From the NCBI RefSeq assembly GCF_036226405.1, contig NZ_CP108464.1, forward strand, positions 3,534,001 to 3,598,000: DNA of 64,000 nucleotides. Reading direction: 5' to 3'. Source of the stretch: Streptomyces sp. NBC_01260. GTDB taxonomy: Bacteria > Actinomycetota > Actinomycetes > Streptomycetales > Streptomycetaceae. The translations under genes and the position numbers were made by a program. Every line of letters begins with the position of its first letter. Position 1 is the first letter of the stretch. The notes beneath the pieces were generated by a model. That model ran no database searches, was not told the DNA's origin, and worked only from the letters and a program-made list of their open reading frames with translations. Shown piece by piece: positions 47,198 through 56,771 of the stretch.

Positions 47198-47593
47198 GGT
47201 GCTCCGCCCGGCCGGTGAAGGCGTCGGCCCGCAGGCGGAAGGGGACGGGGCCGCGTCTACCCCTGTGGTCTCATGCCGTCCCCTACGGGGTGGACCCCCG
47301 CGGTCGTACGCAGATATTCGTTCGCGCCCGGCCCGGCCCGTCGATACAATCGCCGGTCTGCCCGCCTCCCGCACCGTGGTACCGGCAGCCCGGAAGGGCT
47401 CGCGCCGGCAGCCGGGGGAGCGCCGCCGACCGGACGGAAACCGGCCGACAGCCGTACGCACTGCCTGGTGCGTACCAGTGATCGATCCCCGAGCGGACCG
47501 CATCGCCCCCGGTCACCGGCCGGGGACGAGGGCCTTTCGTCAGGCCCCTCGCGTGCGGTCCGCCGTCCTGCGTTGAATGCCGGAGGCAACACC
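47198..47593. promoter_or_regulatory. Leader and promoter region of the HelR-type gene
   Basis: 396 bases. A possible promoter is TTCGCG (47321-47326), 18-base spacer, TACAAT (47345-47350). A leader hairpin follows at 47527-47551 (CGAGGGCCT / AGGCCCCTCG, one bulge), 42 bases before the start. I searched by eye for a rifamycin-associated element and found none. Confidence 0.45.
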
Positions 47594-49711
47594 GTGCCCG
47601 CGCACGTACACGAAAGCGACACCACCACCGACCCCCTCGCCCATGAGCGCGCCCACCTCGCCGCCTCGCGCGCCGCGCTGCGCGCCATGCGTGAGGACGC
47701 CCAGGCCCTCGACATCCGCGATGTCACGGCGAACTGGGTGAACGCCGCAGTGCTGCAGGCCCAGCTCACCGACCGCATCAAATCGCTCGCCGACCTCAGC
47801 CACACCCCGCTCTTCTTCGGACGGCTGGACTACCTCCACGTGGTCGGTGCGGAGAAGGCCGAGGGCGCGGAGGGCGAGCAGTTCTACATCGGGCGCCGCC
47901 ACGTCCACGACGCCGGCGGCGACCCGATGGTGATCGACTGGCGGGCGCCGGTCTCCCAGCCGTTCTACCGGGCGTCCCGCAACGACCCGCTCGACGTCGG
48001 CCAGCGGCGCCGCTTCGGCTACACCGGCGGCGAGCTGACCGCGTACGAGGACGAACACCTCACCGACCCTTCCCCAAGCTCCGAAGGAGCAGGGGAGATC
48101 CCACTGGCGGCGCAGACCAGCAAGCTGCTCCAGGCGGAGATCGAGCGGCCGCGTGTCGGCCCCATGCGCGACATCGTCGCGACGATCCAGCCGGAGCAGG
48201 ACGAGATCGTCCGCAGCGAGCTGGGCGGCTCGGTCTGTGTGCAGGGCGGGCCCGGCACCGGGAAGACCGCCGTCGGCCTGCACCGGGTCGCGTATCTGCT
48301 GTACGCGCACCGGGAGCGGCTGGCCCGCACCGGGACGCTGGTCATCGGGCCGAACCAGTCCTTCCTGCACTACATCGAGCAGGTGCTGCCGGCCCTCGGT
48401 GAGCTGGAGGTGAAGCAGGCGACCGTCGACGACCTGGTGACGTCGCACGTCGAGGTCCGGGGCACGGACGAGGCGCGGGCCGCCGTCGTGAAGGGCGATG
48501 CCCGGATGGCCGAGGTGCTGCGGCGGGCGATCCGTTCGCACGTGAAGCCGCCGACGGAGCCGGTGATGGTGGTGCGCGGTTCCCGGCGCTGGCGGGTGCC
48601 CGCGTACGAGATCGAGGAGATGGTCAACGAGCTGCTGGCCCGGGACATGCGGTACGGGGCGGCGCACGAGGCCCTTCCGCAGCGCATCGCGCACGCCGTG
48701 CTGGTGCGGATGGAGGAGGCGGGCGAGGCGCCCGACGACCGGGTGCAGAACGCGGTGGCCCGCAACCCCGCGGTGAAGGCGGCGGTGAAGGCGGTCTGGC
48801 CTGCGGTCGAGCCGTCGAAGCTGGTGCTGCGGCTGCTGTCCGACCCGGAGTTCCTGGCCGCACAGGCGGACGGGCTGCTGACCGAGGACGAGCAGAAGCT
48901 GATCCTGTGGACCAAGCCGGTCCGCAGTGTGAGGTCCGCGAAGTGGTCGGCGGCGGACGCGGTGCTGATCGACGAGGCGATGGACCTGGTGGCGCGCACG
49001 CACTCGCTGGGCCATGTCGTGATCGACGAGGCGCAGGACCTCTCCCCCATGCAGTACCGGGCGGTGGGCCGGCGCTGCTCGACCGGTTCGGCCACTGTCC
49101 TGGGCGATCTGGCCCAGGGCACGACGCCGTGGTCGACGCAGAGCTGGGCCCAGGCGCTGCACCATCTGGGCAAGTCGGACGCGGTGGTGGAGGAGCTGAC
49201 GGCGGGCTTCCGCGTGCCGCGCGAGGTGATCGCGTACGCGTCCCGGCTGCTGCCGGTGATCTCGCCCGGCCTGGCGGCGGTCGAGTCGGTGCGTGAGTCG
49301 CCCGGCTCGCTGTCGGTACGGGGGGTGGAGGCCACGACCACCGACGCGCTGGACGCGGCGGTGGTCGCGGCCTGCGAGGAGTCGCTGAAGCAGGAGGGTT
49401 CGACCGGCCTGATCGCCGCCGACGCCCGCATCCCGGCGCTGGCGGCCGCCCTGACGGCGGCGGGCCGCAGCTACCTCTCCCCCGGCCAGGAGACGACCGC
49501 CGAGTCCCGGCTGACCCTGGTCCCGGCGTCACTGGCGAAGGGCCTTGAGTACGACTACGTGGTGCTGGACGAACCGGCGGCGGTGGTCGACGGCGAACCG
49601 GACGAACGAACGGGCCTGCGCCGCCTGTACGTGGCCCTGACCCGAGCGGTATCGGGCCTGATCGTGGTCCACGCGACCCCCCTGCCGCACCAACTCCAAT
49701 CAACCGAGTAG
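47594..49711 (+). CDS. HelD/HelR-family RNA polymerase recycling ATPase
   Basis: 705 residues from GTG 47594 (GGAGG 7 bases upstream). A UvrD-like superfamily 1 ATPase: Walker A GGPGTGKTA near 225, VVIDEAQDLSPMQYRAVGRR (Walker B), GLEYDYVVLDEP and LRRLYVALTRAVSGL (motifs V-VI). The N-terminal coiled-coil (DPLAHERAHLAASRAALRAMRED) and GRLDYLHVVGAEKAEGAEGEQFYIGRRHVHD segment are typical of HelD proteins, which enter RNA polymerase and free stalled complexes. A member of this family, HelR, displaces rifamycin from RNA polymerase. Whether this copy protects against rifamycin is inferred from its closeness to rph. Confidence 0.87.
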   Translation: MPAHVHESDTTTDPLAHERAHLAASRAALRAMREDAQALDIRDVTANWVNAAVLQAQLTDRIKSLADLSHTPLFFGRLDYLHVVGAEKAEGAEGEQFYIGRRHVHDAGGDPMVIDWRAPVSQPFYRASRNDPLDVGQRRRFGYTGGELTAYEDEHLTDPSPSSEGAGEIPLAAQTSKLLQAEIERPRVGPMRDIVATIQPEQDEIVRSELGGSVCVQGGPGTGKTAVGLHRVAYLLYAHRERLARTGTLVIGPNQSFLHYIEQVLPALGELEVKQATVDDLVTSHVEVRGTDEARAAVVKGDARMAEVLRRAIRSHVKPPTEPVMVVRGSRRWRVPAYEIEEMVNELLARDMRYGAAHEALPQRIAHAVLVRMEEAGEAPDDRVQNAVARNPAVKAAVKAVWPAVEPSKLVLRLLSDPEFLAAQADGLLTEDEQKLILWTKPVRSVRSAKWSAADAVLIDEAMDLVARTHSLGHVVIDEAQDLSPMQYRAVGRRCSTGSATVLGDLAQGTTPWSTQSWAQALHHLGKSDAVVEELTAGFRVPREVIAYASRLLPVISPGLAAVESVRESPGSLSVRGVEATTTDALDAAVVAACEESLKQEGSTGLIAADARIPALAAALTAAGRSYLSPGQETTAESRLTLVPASLAKGLEYDYVVLDEPAAVVDGEPDERTGLRRLYVALTRAVSGLIVVHATPLPHQLQSTE

Positions 49712-49716
49712 CCACC

Positions 49717-49826
49717 CAAGCCCCTCCGGCCGACCATTCAAGCCCCTCCGGGCGGCCGTTCAAGCCCCCTCGGCCGGCCGTTCAAGCCCCTCCGGGCGGC
49801 CGTTCAAGCCCCTCCGGCGATTGAGG
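49717..49826. repeat. Five 22-bp tandem repeats
   Basis: Copies of CAAGCCCCTCCGG(G)CGGCCGTT begin at 49717, 49739, 49761, 49783 and 49805, an exact 22-base period, with only small differences; the last copy runs into CGATTGAGGAGC, the form common as a single element in Streptomyces intergenic DNA. Confidence 0.85.
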
Positions 49827-49835
49827 AGCGGGGGT

Positions 49836-49939
49836 CCGGGGGCGGAGCCCCCGGGTTCACGAACCCCCGGGCCCCGCCCCTCACCCCGACACCCAGGCAC
49901 CCGGAAACCCAGGCACCGCAACCCGGGGGCTCCGCCCCC
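49836..49939. terminator. Back-to-back hairpins between convergent genes
   Basis: CCGGGGGC-GGA-GCCCCCGG (49836-49854) and GGGGGC-TCC-GCCCCC (49925-49939) are perfect stems facing the HelR-type gene and cutC. They are near-copies in inverted order and can pair with each other. Confidence 0.7.
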
Positions 49940-50629
49940 CTACGCGTCGAGCACCGCCCGCCACTCCCGTACCGCCGCCGCGTCCACCGGCCCCGACCAG
50001 CCGCCGGGCCGCGCCGCGCCACCGATGTGGACGGCGTCGATCCCCGCGTCCAGCAGTTCCGGCAGATGGTCGAGCCGCAGCCCGCCACCGACCAGGATCT
50101 GCGGCTCGTACCCCGGCTCCCCCTTGCGCGCCGCCTCGACCAGCAGCGTGGGGATGCCGTCGTCCACCCCGGCGGCCGACCCCGCGGTGAGATACGTGTC
50201 CAGGCCCGGGAGATCCGCGAGCGCCTTGCGCAGGGCGTCCCGGTCGGCGGCACGGTCGATCGCGCGGTGGAACGTCCAGTGGCAGCCGTCCAGCTCGGCG
50301 ATGATCCGCTCGACGGCCACGAGATCCGGGCGGCCGTCCGCGTCCAGGAAGCCGAACACGAATTCGTCCGCGCCCTCCGCCCGCAGCTCGTGCGCCTTGC
50401 GTACGAGTACATCGATGTCACCGGCCGCGAAGCCGTCCGCCACTCTGAGCATCACCCGCAGGGGGATGTCCACCGCGGCGCGGATTGCCGCGAAGGTCGC
50501 ACAGGACGGGGTGAGGCCGTCCGCCGCCATGTCGGTGACCAGCTCAAGCCGGTCCGCACCACCCGCCTGGGCAGCGACCGCGTCCTCCGCGTCGAGAGCG
50601 ATCACCTCCAGGACTGCACGGTTGCTCAT
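49940..50629 (-). CDS. cutC: CutC family copper homeostasis protein
   Basis: 229 residues, TIM-barrel family length. VLEVIALDAEDAVAAQAGGADRLELVTDMAADGLTPS, the ADEFVFGFLDADG strand and WTFHRAIDRAADRDAL are conserved CutC segments. Its role in copper handling is disputed in other bacteria, but here it is divergent from copA across a CsoR-type operator, which favours a copper link. Confidence 0.9.
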   Translation of the reverse strand: MSNRAVLEVIALDAEDAVAAQAGGADRLELVTDMAADGLTPSCATFAAIRAAVDIPLRVMLRVADGFAAGDIDVLVRKAHELRAEGADEFVFGFLDADGRPDLVAVERIIAELDGCHWTFHRAIDRAADRDALRKALADLPGLDTYLTAGSAAGVDDGIPTLLVEAARKGEPGYEPQILVGGGLRLDHLPELLDAGIDAVHIGGAARPGGWSGPVDAAAVREWRAVLDA

Positions 50630-50837
50630 GGGAACCCAATCCTCCAGGAAGCAGCTATAGGTCTAGTCCAATGGCCAGCCTACGGGCCGGACGGCCGAGG
50701 ACACAGCCTCACCGCGCACGTGAAGATACGCCAGGTCAGAGGCACGCCAGGCAACCAGACGGCCGGAATTCGCGCGTCCACGGCGGACCACCCTTGCGGA
50801 TTCATAGGGGTAGGGGGTATACCTGAATCAGCACCAC

Positions 50838-50854
50838 ATACCCCCCGGGGGTAT
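50838..50854. promoter_or_regulatory. CsoR-type copper operator
   Basis: The palindrome ATACCCCCCGGGGGTAT lies 27 bases before copA and matches the CsoR site pattern (TACCCCNNGGGGTA). A second related half-site, TAGGGGGTATACC, lies at about 50811-50823. CsoR releases such sites on binding Cu(I). Confidence 0.75.
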
Positions 50855-50880
50855 GAATGATCCCCTACCGAGGAGGCCCC

Positions 50881-53184
50881 GTGTCCGCGCAGACCGCAGC
50901 CACCACCGGCACCACTGACATCAGTGGCACCACCGGTACCGGCGCCGCAGAGGTCGAGCTCGCCATCGGCGGCATGACCTGCGCCTCGTGCGCGGCCCGT
51001 ATCGAGAAGAAGCTCAACCGGATGGACGGGGTCGAGGCCACCGTCAACTACGCCACCGAGAAGGCCCGGGTCAGCTACCGGGGCGAGGACGTCTCCGTAC
51101 AGGACCTGATCACCACCGTCGAGAAGACCGGCTACAGCGCGCACGAGCCCGCTCCCCCGGTACGTACCGCTGACGCACCCGCCGAGGCGGCGAAGGCGGA
51201 GGCGGACGAGCTCCGCCCGCTGCGGCAGCGGCTGATCACCGCGGTCCTGCTCGCGGTGCCGGTGATCGCGATGGCGATGATCCCGGCGCTCCAGTTCGAC
51301 AACTGGCAGTGGCTCTCGCTGACCCTCGCGGCGCCCGTCGTCACGTATGCCGCCTGGCCCTTCCACCGCGCCGCGTGGACCAACGCCCGGCACGGCGCGG
51401 CCACCATGGACACGCTGATCTCGGTCGGCACCTCGGCCGCGTTCCTGTGGTCGGTGTGGGCGCTCTTCTTCGGCACCGCCGGAATGACCGGCATGACGCA
51501 CCCCTTCGAGCTGACCATCGGCCGCAGCGACGGCGCCGGGAACATCTACCTCGAAGCCGCCGCCGGAGTCACCGCGTTCATCCTGGCCGGGCGCTACTTC
51601 GAGGCCCGCTCCAAGCGGAAGGCGGGTGCGGCGCTGAAGGCCCTGCTCGAACTGGGCGCCAAGGAGGTCACCGTCCTGCGCGACGGCCGTGAGGTGACCG
51701 TGGACACGGCGGACCTCCAGGTCGGGGACCGCTTCCTGGTCCGGCCCGGCGAGAAGATCGCCACCGACGGCACCGTCGTCGAGGGCAACTCGGCGGTGGA
51801 CGCCTCCATGCTCACCGGTGAGTCGGTCCCCGTCGAGGTCGGCGTCGGCGACCCGGTGACCGGTGCCACGCTCAACGCGGGCGGCCGGCTCGTCGTCGAG
51901 GCGACCCGGATCGGCGCCGACACCCAGCTGGCCCGGATGGCCAAGCTGGTCGAGGACGCGCAGAACGGCAAGGCGGCGGCCCAGCGCCTCGCCGACCGGA
52001 TCTCGGCGGTGTTCGTCCCCGTGGTGATCGCGCTCGCGCTCGGCACGCTCGGCTTCTGGCTCGGCAACGGCTCGGGACTGACGGCCGCGTTCACCGCCGC
52101 CGTCGCCGTACTGATCATCGCCTGCCCCTGCGCCCTCGGCCTCGCCACACCCACCGCCCTCATGGTCGGCACCGGACGCGGCGCCCAGCTCGGCATCCTG
52201 ATCAAGGGCCCCGAGGTCCTGGAGACCACCCGCCGCGTCGACACGATCGTGCTGGACAAGACCGGCACCGTCACCACCGGCAAGATGACCCTCCAGACCG
52301 TCCACACCGCCCCCAACGCCACCGAGACCGACGTACTGCGCCTCGCCGGCGCCCTGGAACACGCCTCCGAACACCCCATCGCCCAGGCCGTCGCCACCGG
52401 AGCCGGCGAACGCATCAACGCCTCCCTCCCCACCCCCGAGGACTTCGCCAACGTCCCGGGCCTCGGCGTCCAGGGCGTCGTCGAGGGCCATGCCGTTCTC
52501 GTGGGCCGCGAGCAGTTGCTGGCCGAGTGGGAGATCCGCCTCCCCGCGGAGCTGGCGCGCCGGAAGGCGGAGGCCGAGGCGGCGGGCCGCACGGCGATCG
52601 CGGTCGCCTGGGACGGCGAGGCGCGTGCGGTCCTGGAGGTGGCCGACGCGGTGAAGGACACCAGCGCCGAGGCGATCAAGAGGCTCCGCGCGCTCGGTCT
52701 GACACCGATCCTGCTGACCGGCGACAACCGGGCGGTGGCGGAATCGGTCGCGGCCGAGGTCGGCATCGACGAGGTGTACGCGGAGGTCATGCCGGAGGAC
52801 AAGGTCGACGTCGTCAAGCGCCTCCAGGCGCAGGGGCGTTCGGTCGCGATGGTCGGTGACGGTGTGAACGACGCCGCCGCCCTCGCCCAGGCCGATCTGG
52901 GCCTCGCGATGGGCACCGGCACGGACGCGGCGATCGAGGCGGGTGACCTGACCCTGGTCCGGGGGGACCTGCGGGCCGCCGCCGACGCGATCCGGCTGTC
53001 GCGGAAGACCCTCGGCACCATCCGGACGAACCTGTTCTGGGCCTTCGCCTACAACGTGGCCGCCCTCCCGCTGGCCGCGGCGGGCCTGCTGAACCCGATG
53101 ATCGCGGGTGCGGCGATGGCGTTCTCGTCGGTGTTCGTGGTCGGCAACTCACTGCGGCTGCGGGGGTTCAGGGCCGGGGTGTGA
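50881..53184 (+). CDS. copA: Copper-exporting P-type ATPase
   Basis: 767 residues from GTG 50881 (GAGGAGG 4 bases upstream). An N-terminal heavy-metal-binding domain has GMTCASC at 31-37. Then membrane helices, TGES (LTGESVP), the Cu(I) site CPC in [22 protein letters not shown], the SEHP loop (ASEHPIAQ) and [10 protein letters not shown]. This is a complete PIB-1 pump that removes Cu(I) from the cytoplasm. It is controlled by a CsoR-type site directly upstream and is divergent from cutC. The csoR gene itself is not in the window. Confidence 0.93.
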   Translation: MSAQTAATTGTTDISGTTGTGAAEVELAIGGMTCASCAARIEKKLNRMDGVEATVNYATEKARVSYRGEDVSVQDLITTVEKTGYSAHEPAPPVRTADAPAEAAKAEADELRPLRQRLITAVLLAVPVIAMAMIPALQFDNWQWLSLTLAAPVVTYAAWPFHRAAWTNARHGAATMDTLISVGTSAAFLWSVWALFFGTAGMTGMTHPFELTIGRSDGAGNIYLEAAAGVTAFILAGRYFEARSKRKAGAALKALLELGAKEVTVLRDGREVTVDTADLQVGDRFLVRPGEKIATDGTVVEGNSAVDASMLTGESVPVEVGVGDPVTGATLNAGGRLVVEATRIGADTQLARMAKLVEDAQNGKAAAQRLADRISAVFVPVVIALALGTLGFWLGNGSGLTAAFTAAVAVLIIACPCALGLATPTALMVGTGRGAQLGILIKGPEVLETTRRVDTIVLDKTGTVTTGKMTLQTVHTAPNATETDVLRLAGALEHASEHPIAQAVATGAGERINASLPTPEDFANVPGLGVQGVVEGHAVLVGREQLLAEWEIRLPAELARRKAEAEAAGRTAIAVAWDGEARAVLEVADAVKDTSAEAIKRLRALGLTPILLTGDNRAVAESVAAEVGIDEVYAEVMPEDKVDVVKRLQAQGRSVAMVGDGVNDAAALAQADLGLAMGTGTDAAIEAGDLTLVRGDLRAAADAIRLSRKTLGTIRTNLFWAFAYNVAALPLAAAGLLNPMIAGAAMAFSSVFVVGNSLRLRGFRAGV

Positions 53185-53274
53185 CCGACTGCGCGTCCCC
53201 GCCCGCGGGCGGCCCCTCGCTCAACGGGGCTGTTGCCAGGCCCCGTTGTCAGTGGCCTGACCTAGGGTTTCGGC

Positions 53275-53823
53275 ATGACCAGCTGGATGCACGACTCGTT
53301 TCCCGGCCACGAGGTGAACCTCGTCCTCTCCCGCGGACTGTCCCTCGACGCACTGACCGAAGGCCTTCGCGGGCTGCGCCGCGAGCCGCTCGCCCACGGC
53401 GAGGCGGGCGAGTGGGCCTGGGCGGTGCACGACATGCTCGACGACGGGACCGAGGACTACGAGGGTGTCGACTACCGGCGTCTGTGCCCGGAGGGCACGG
53501 AGCTCGTGGTGTTCGTCACCGAGCCGTGCAGCGCGAAGGCGCACGGGCCCCATTTCCACTACCTGCGCAGCGGCGTCACGACCTTGTTCTTCAGCTTCGA
53601 GGACATCGGTCAGCGGGTGGGCGACAACCCCGACTACTTGTCGGCCGAGCTCCTCGCCGCCGGACTCATAGGCCCCGGGGCATGGTGCGAGAAGGCTGAC
53701 ACGGACGACGACCACGAGTGCTTCGACCACCACTACGACGACGAGGACCGGCTCGTGAAGGCGATAGCGGACTGCTTCGCCCTGCCGTCGCCCCCGCTCG
53801 CCCTTGAGGTGACGGCCAAGTGA
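53275..53823 (+). CDS. DUF6461-like protein, first paralogue
   Basis: 182 residues. HEVNLVLSRGLSLDALTEGLRGLRRE, then GEWAWAVHDMLDDGTEDY and ELVVFVTEPCSAKAHGPHFHYLRSG. The order and the AWAxHD motif match the next protein, so the two are paralogues of a Streptomyces family (DUF6461-like) whose N-terminal LxALTxxL segment and hydrophobic core repeat are of unknown function. It overlaps the next gene by GTGA. Confidence 0.7.
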   Translation: MTSWMHDSFPGHEVNLVLSRGLSLDALTEGLRGLRREPLAHGEAGEWAWAVHDMLDDGTEDYEGVDYRRLCPEGTELVVFVTEPCSAKAHGPHFHYLRSGVTTLFFSFEDIGQRVGDNPDYLSAELLAAGLIGPGAWCEKADTDDDHECFDHHYDDEDRLVKAIADCFALPSPPLALEVTAK

Positions 53824-54476
53824 CCGCGATCCCCCCGGACACGTTCGTCACCTACGCCAGGGGTTTGGACCTGCCGGCCCTCACCGCCGTCTTCACCGAG
53901 GCGATGTGTCCCGTCCGCACGTCGGGCGCATCGGACGGCTGGGCCTGGGTGACACACGACGCGACCGCCCTGAGCGGGCAGGCGGTCGTGGACCTGGCAC
54001 GCGATATCACCGGATTCCGCTACGCGGAGCGGTTCGGCGGACCCGGCCGCGTGGAGACGGTGTTCCTGGCCTCCACTCCCGCGTGCACATGCCCGCACGG
54101 GCGGAACTACATGGTTCCGCACTGCCCCGAGCACCCGTTCAACTTCGTCCACAGCCGGGGCGGGTTCGAGGAGGGGTACTTCAACGTCGGGCGGCGCCGC
54201 GAGTCGTGTCGCCACGGCGACCTGCTGATACGGGAGTTGCTGGACGCCGGGATCGTCGGCCGGGAGACCCCGGCATACGACGCCGATCCGTCGTTCAACG
54301 CCGACGGCGCCGTGACGATGCGGATCATCGCCGACCACTTCGGGCTGCCCCGCCACGGCCTGAGCAGCGCCCCGGCGGATCACCTCCCGGTCAGCACGAA
54401 CCGCACCGCCGTCCCCGGCGTCACCCGTGCCGCCGCCGCCAGCGCGGATTGCGGGACGACGCCCACCACCGGGTAG
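53820..54476 (+). CDS. DUF6461-like protein, second paralogue
   Basis: 218 residues from GTG 53820. TFVTYARGLDLPALTAVFTEAM and GWAWVTHDATALSG align with the preceding paralogue. A Cys cluster (ACTCPHGRNYMVPHCPEH) could bind metal. The recognisable domain ends at about HFGLPRHGL, after which about 40 residues are read antisense to the 3' end of pxpC. The overlap of 97 bases suggests that this gene has lost its original stop codon and extends into pxpC, or that this tail is recent. Confidence 0.65.
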   Translation: MTAIPPDTFVTYARGLDLPALTAVFTEAMCPVRTSGASDGWAWVTHDATALSGQAVVDLARDITGFRYAERFGGPGRVETVFLASTPACTCPHGRNYMVPHCPEHPFNFVHSRGGFEEGYFNVGRRRESCRHGDLLIRELLDAGIVGRETPAYDADPSFNADGAVTMRIIADHFGLPRHGLSSAPADHLPVSTNRTAVPGVTRAAAASADCGTTPTTG

Positions 54477-55246
54477 CCGCCCGTCGTCGGATGATCGTTC
54501 AGGAACACCACCGGGCGGCCGTCCGGAGGGACCTGGACCGCGCCCAGCACCATCCCCTCGCTGGGCAGTTCGCCCTGCCGGGCCCGGACCAGCGCGGGGC
54601 CCTCGGTGCGCAGGCCGATGCGGTTGCTCTGCGGCGAGACGCGGTACGCCGCCGTGGTGAGCGTGCGCAGCGCGGCGGACGTGAACCAGGTGTGGCGGGG
54701 GCCGAAGAGCACCGGAAGCACCAGTTCGGCGGGCACCCCCGGCCACGGCACCGCCGCGGCGGGCGGGGCGCCGGGCGGCGGGGGCGGGCCCAGCGGCAGC
54801 ACGTCGCCGTCGCTCAGGGGCGCCGGGCCCAGCCCGGAGAGCAGGTCGGCGGACCGGCTGCCGAGCACCGGCTCCGGTTCCAGGCCGCCCGCGAACGCCA
54901 GGTATCCGCGCAGCCCGTACGCCGCGGGGCCGGCGTCCAGCACCGCGCCCGCCGGTACGTCGACCGCGGCTCCCCATGCCACCGGCCGCCCGTCCACCGT
55001 CACCCGGCAGGGCGCACCGCCGACGACCACCCGCACGGCACGACTCGGGCGGACCGCGCAGCCGGTGGCGGTCGTCTCCAGCAGCGCGGCGGTGACGGGG
55101 TTGCCGGCCAGCCGGTTGGCGAGCCGGGCGGACGGTGCGTCCAGGGCGCCGGCCCGCCCCACCCCCAGGTGCGCGTGGCCGAAGCGCCCCTCGTCCTGCA
55201 CGGTGGTCAGGGCCCCGGCGCGGACGACCTCGATCACCGCGCTCAC
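54380..55246 (-). CDS. pxpC: 5-oxoprolinase subunit C
   Basis: 288 residues from GTG 55246, overlapping pxpB by GTGA. TTVQDEGRFGHAHLGVGRAGALDAPSARLANRLAGNP and the RIGLRTEGPALVRARQGELPSEGMVLGAVQVPPDGRPVVFLNDHPTTGGYPVVGVV segment are strong biotin-dependent-carboxyltransferase/PxpC signatures. With PxpA and PxpB it hydrolyses ATP to open 5-oxo-L-proline to glutamate. Its 3' end is overlapped by the convergent DUF6461-like gene. Confidence 0.9.
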   Translation of the reverse strand: MSAVIEVVRAGALTTVQDEGRFGHAHLGVGRAGALDAPSARLANRLAGNPVTAALLETTATGCAVRPSRAVRVVVGGAPCRVTVDGRPVAWGAAVDVPAGAVLDAGPAAYGLRGYLAFAGGLEPEPVLGSRSADLLSGLGPAPLSDGDVLPLGPPPPPGAPPAAAVPWPGVPAELVLPVLFGPRHTWFTSAALRTLTTAAYRVSPQSNRIGLRTEGPALVRARQGELPSEGMVLGAVQVPPDGRPVVFLNDHPTTGGYPVVGVVPQSALAAAARVTPGTAVRFVLTGR

Positions 55247-55941
55247 GCTTCCGCCCCCGAACCCGCGTCCGCGTCCGTGTCCGCCTCGACGAAGCGGACG
55301 CGCGCGCCGGGCGCCAGCAGCGCGGGCGGTTCGCGGTCCGGGTTCCACAGGGCGGCCGGGTCCGGCATCCGGCCGATCAGCTGCCAGCCGCCGGGGGACG
55401 GGCGCGGGTACACGCCGGTGTAGGGGCCCGCCAACGCCACCGCACCGGCCGGGACCCGGGTCCGTGGAGTCGCCCGGCGCGGCAGGTGGAGGTGGTCCGG
55501 CAGGCCCGTCAGGTAGCCGAATCCCGGGGCGAACCCGCAGAAGGCGACCCGGAATTCGGTCCCGGTGTGGATGGCCGCCACCTCGGCGGCCGCGACGCCC
55601 CACGCCTCGGCGACGTCGGCCAGGTCCGGGCCGTCGTACACGACCGGGATCTCCACCGCCTGCCCGGTGTCGCGCCGCAGCGGCGGTACCCGCCAGGACG
55701 CCAGCTCACGGGCGAGCCCGGCCGGGTCCCGCGCGATGCCGTCCAGCAGAACCGTCCGCGCACCGGGCACGACCTCGCGCACACCGGGCAGTTCACCGGC
55801 CGCGCGGCGCCGCAGCACCTCCGCGTGGAAGGCTTCCGTCTCCTCCCCGGAGCCCAGCTCGACGAGCAGCGCGTCCGCTCCCGCGGTCAGCACGACCGGC
55901 CCCGGCCCGCGTCCCTCGCCGTCCGGCGGCGGCGCACTCAT
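55243..55941 (-). CDS. pxpB: 5-oxoprolinase subunit B
   Basis: 232 residues, KipI/PxpB family. IPVVYDGPDLADVAEAWGVAAAEVAAIHTGTEFRVAFCGFAPGFGYLTGLPDHLHLPRRATPRTRVPAGAVALAGPYTGVYPRPSPGGWQLIGR is a complete family core. It lies between pxpA and pxpC and shares 4-base overlaps with both. Confidence 0.93.
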   Translation of the reverse strand: MSAPPPDGEGRGPGPVVLTAGADALLVELGSGEETEAFHAEVLRRRAAGELPGVREVVPGARTVLLDGIARDPAGLARELASWRVPPLRRDTGQAVEIPVVYDGPDLADVAEAWGVAAAEVAAIHTGTEFRVAFCGFAPGFGYLTGLPDHLHLPRRATPRTRVPAGAVALAGPYTGVYPRPSPGGWQLIGRMPDPAALWNPDREPPALLAPGARVRFVEADTDADAGSGAEA

Positions 55942-56732
55942 GCGAAGGCCCGCACCACGACGCCCGCCTCTTCCAGCGCGGCCCGTACCCGCCGGGCGAT
56001 GTCCGCCGCTCCGGGGGTGTCGCCGTGGACGCACAGGGACCGCGCCGCGACCGCGATCCGTGTGCCGCCGGCCGCGGTCACGCTCCGGTCCACCGCGAGA
56101 CCGACGCTGCGACGCACCACCTCGTCCGCGTCGTGCACGACCGCGTCCGGCTCGGCGCGCGGCACGAGTGTCCCCTGCGGGGTGTACGCGCGGTCGGCGA
56201 AGGCCTCCTCGACCGCGGGCAGCCCCGCCTCGGCGGCCCGTACGAGCAGCCGGGAGCCGGGCAGCCCGAGGACGGCGAGCCCCCCGCCCGCCAGCCGGAC
56301 GCCCTCGATCACCGCCGCCGCCTGCTCGTCGTCGCGGACCGCGCGGTTGTAGAGGGCGCCATGCGGTTTGACGTACGAGACGGTGGCACCGGCCGCCTCG
56401 GCGAACACCCGCAACGCACCGATCTGGTACGCCACTTCGGCGGTCAGCTCGCCGGCCGGCACATCCATGGAGCGGCGCCCGAAGCCCGCCAGGTCGCGGT
56501 ACGAGACCTGCGCGCCGATCCGCACGCCCCGGGCGGCCGCGGTGTCGCAGACCCGCCGCATCACCGAGGGGTCCCCCGCGTGGAAGCCGCATGCCACGTT
56601 GGCGCTGGTCACGCACGCGAGGAGCGCCTCGTCGTCGGTGAGCGACCAGCGCCCGAACCCCTCGCCGAGATCGGCGTTGAGATCCATGGGAGCCGCCGCG
56701 GCCGGCTCGTCCCCCCGGTCCGCAGGATTCAT
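55938..56732 (-). CDS. pxpA: 5-oxoprolinase subunit A
   Basis: 264 residues from ATG 56732; ATG 56687 would give the usual MDLNADLGEGFG start and GTG 56753 a longer one, so the start is uncertain. LNADLGEGFGRW, NVACGFHAGDP, VSYRDLAGFGRR and VKPHGALYN are LamB/YcsF signatures. PxpA, with pxpBC downstream in overlapping frames, forms an ATP-dependent 5-oxoprolinase that disposes of pyroglutamate. Confidence 0.9.
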   Translation of the reverse strand: MNPADRGDEPAAAAPMDLNADLGEGFGRWSLTDDEALLACVTSANVACGFHAGDPSVMRRVCDTAAARGVRIGAQVSYRDLAGFGRRSMDVPAGELTAEVAYQIGALRVFAEAAGATVSYVKPHGALYNRAVRDDEQAAAVIEGVRLAGGGLAVLGLPGSRLLVRAAEAGLPAVEEAFADRAYTPQGTLVPRAEPDAVVHDADEVVRRSVGLAVDRSVTAAGGTRIAVAARSLCVHGDTPGAADIARRVRAALEEAGVVVRAFA

Positions 56733-56771
56733 CGGATTCGTCACGAAGCGCACGTTAGCGCCTTCGCGGGC

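Noticed and set aside
47198..47593. Rifamycin-associated element before the HelR-type gene
   Set aside because: No stretch resembling both RAE arms could be found by eye on either strand.
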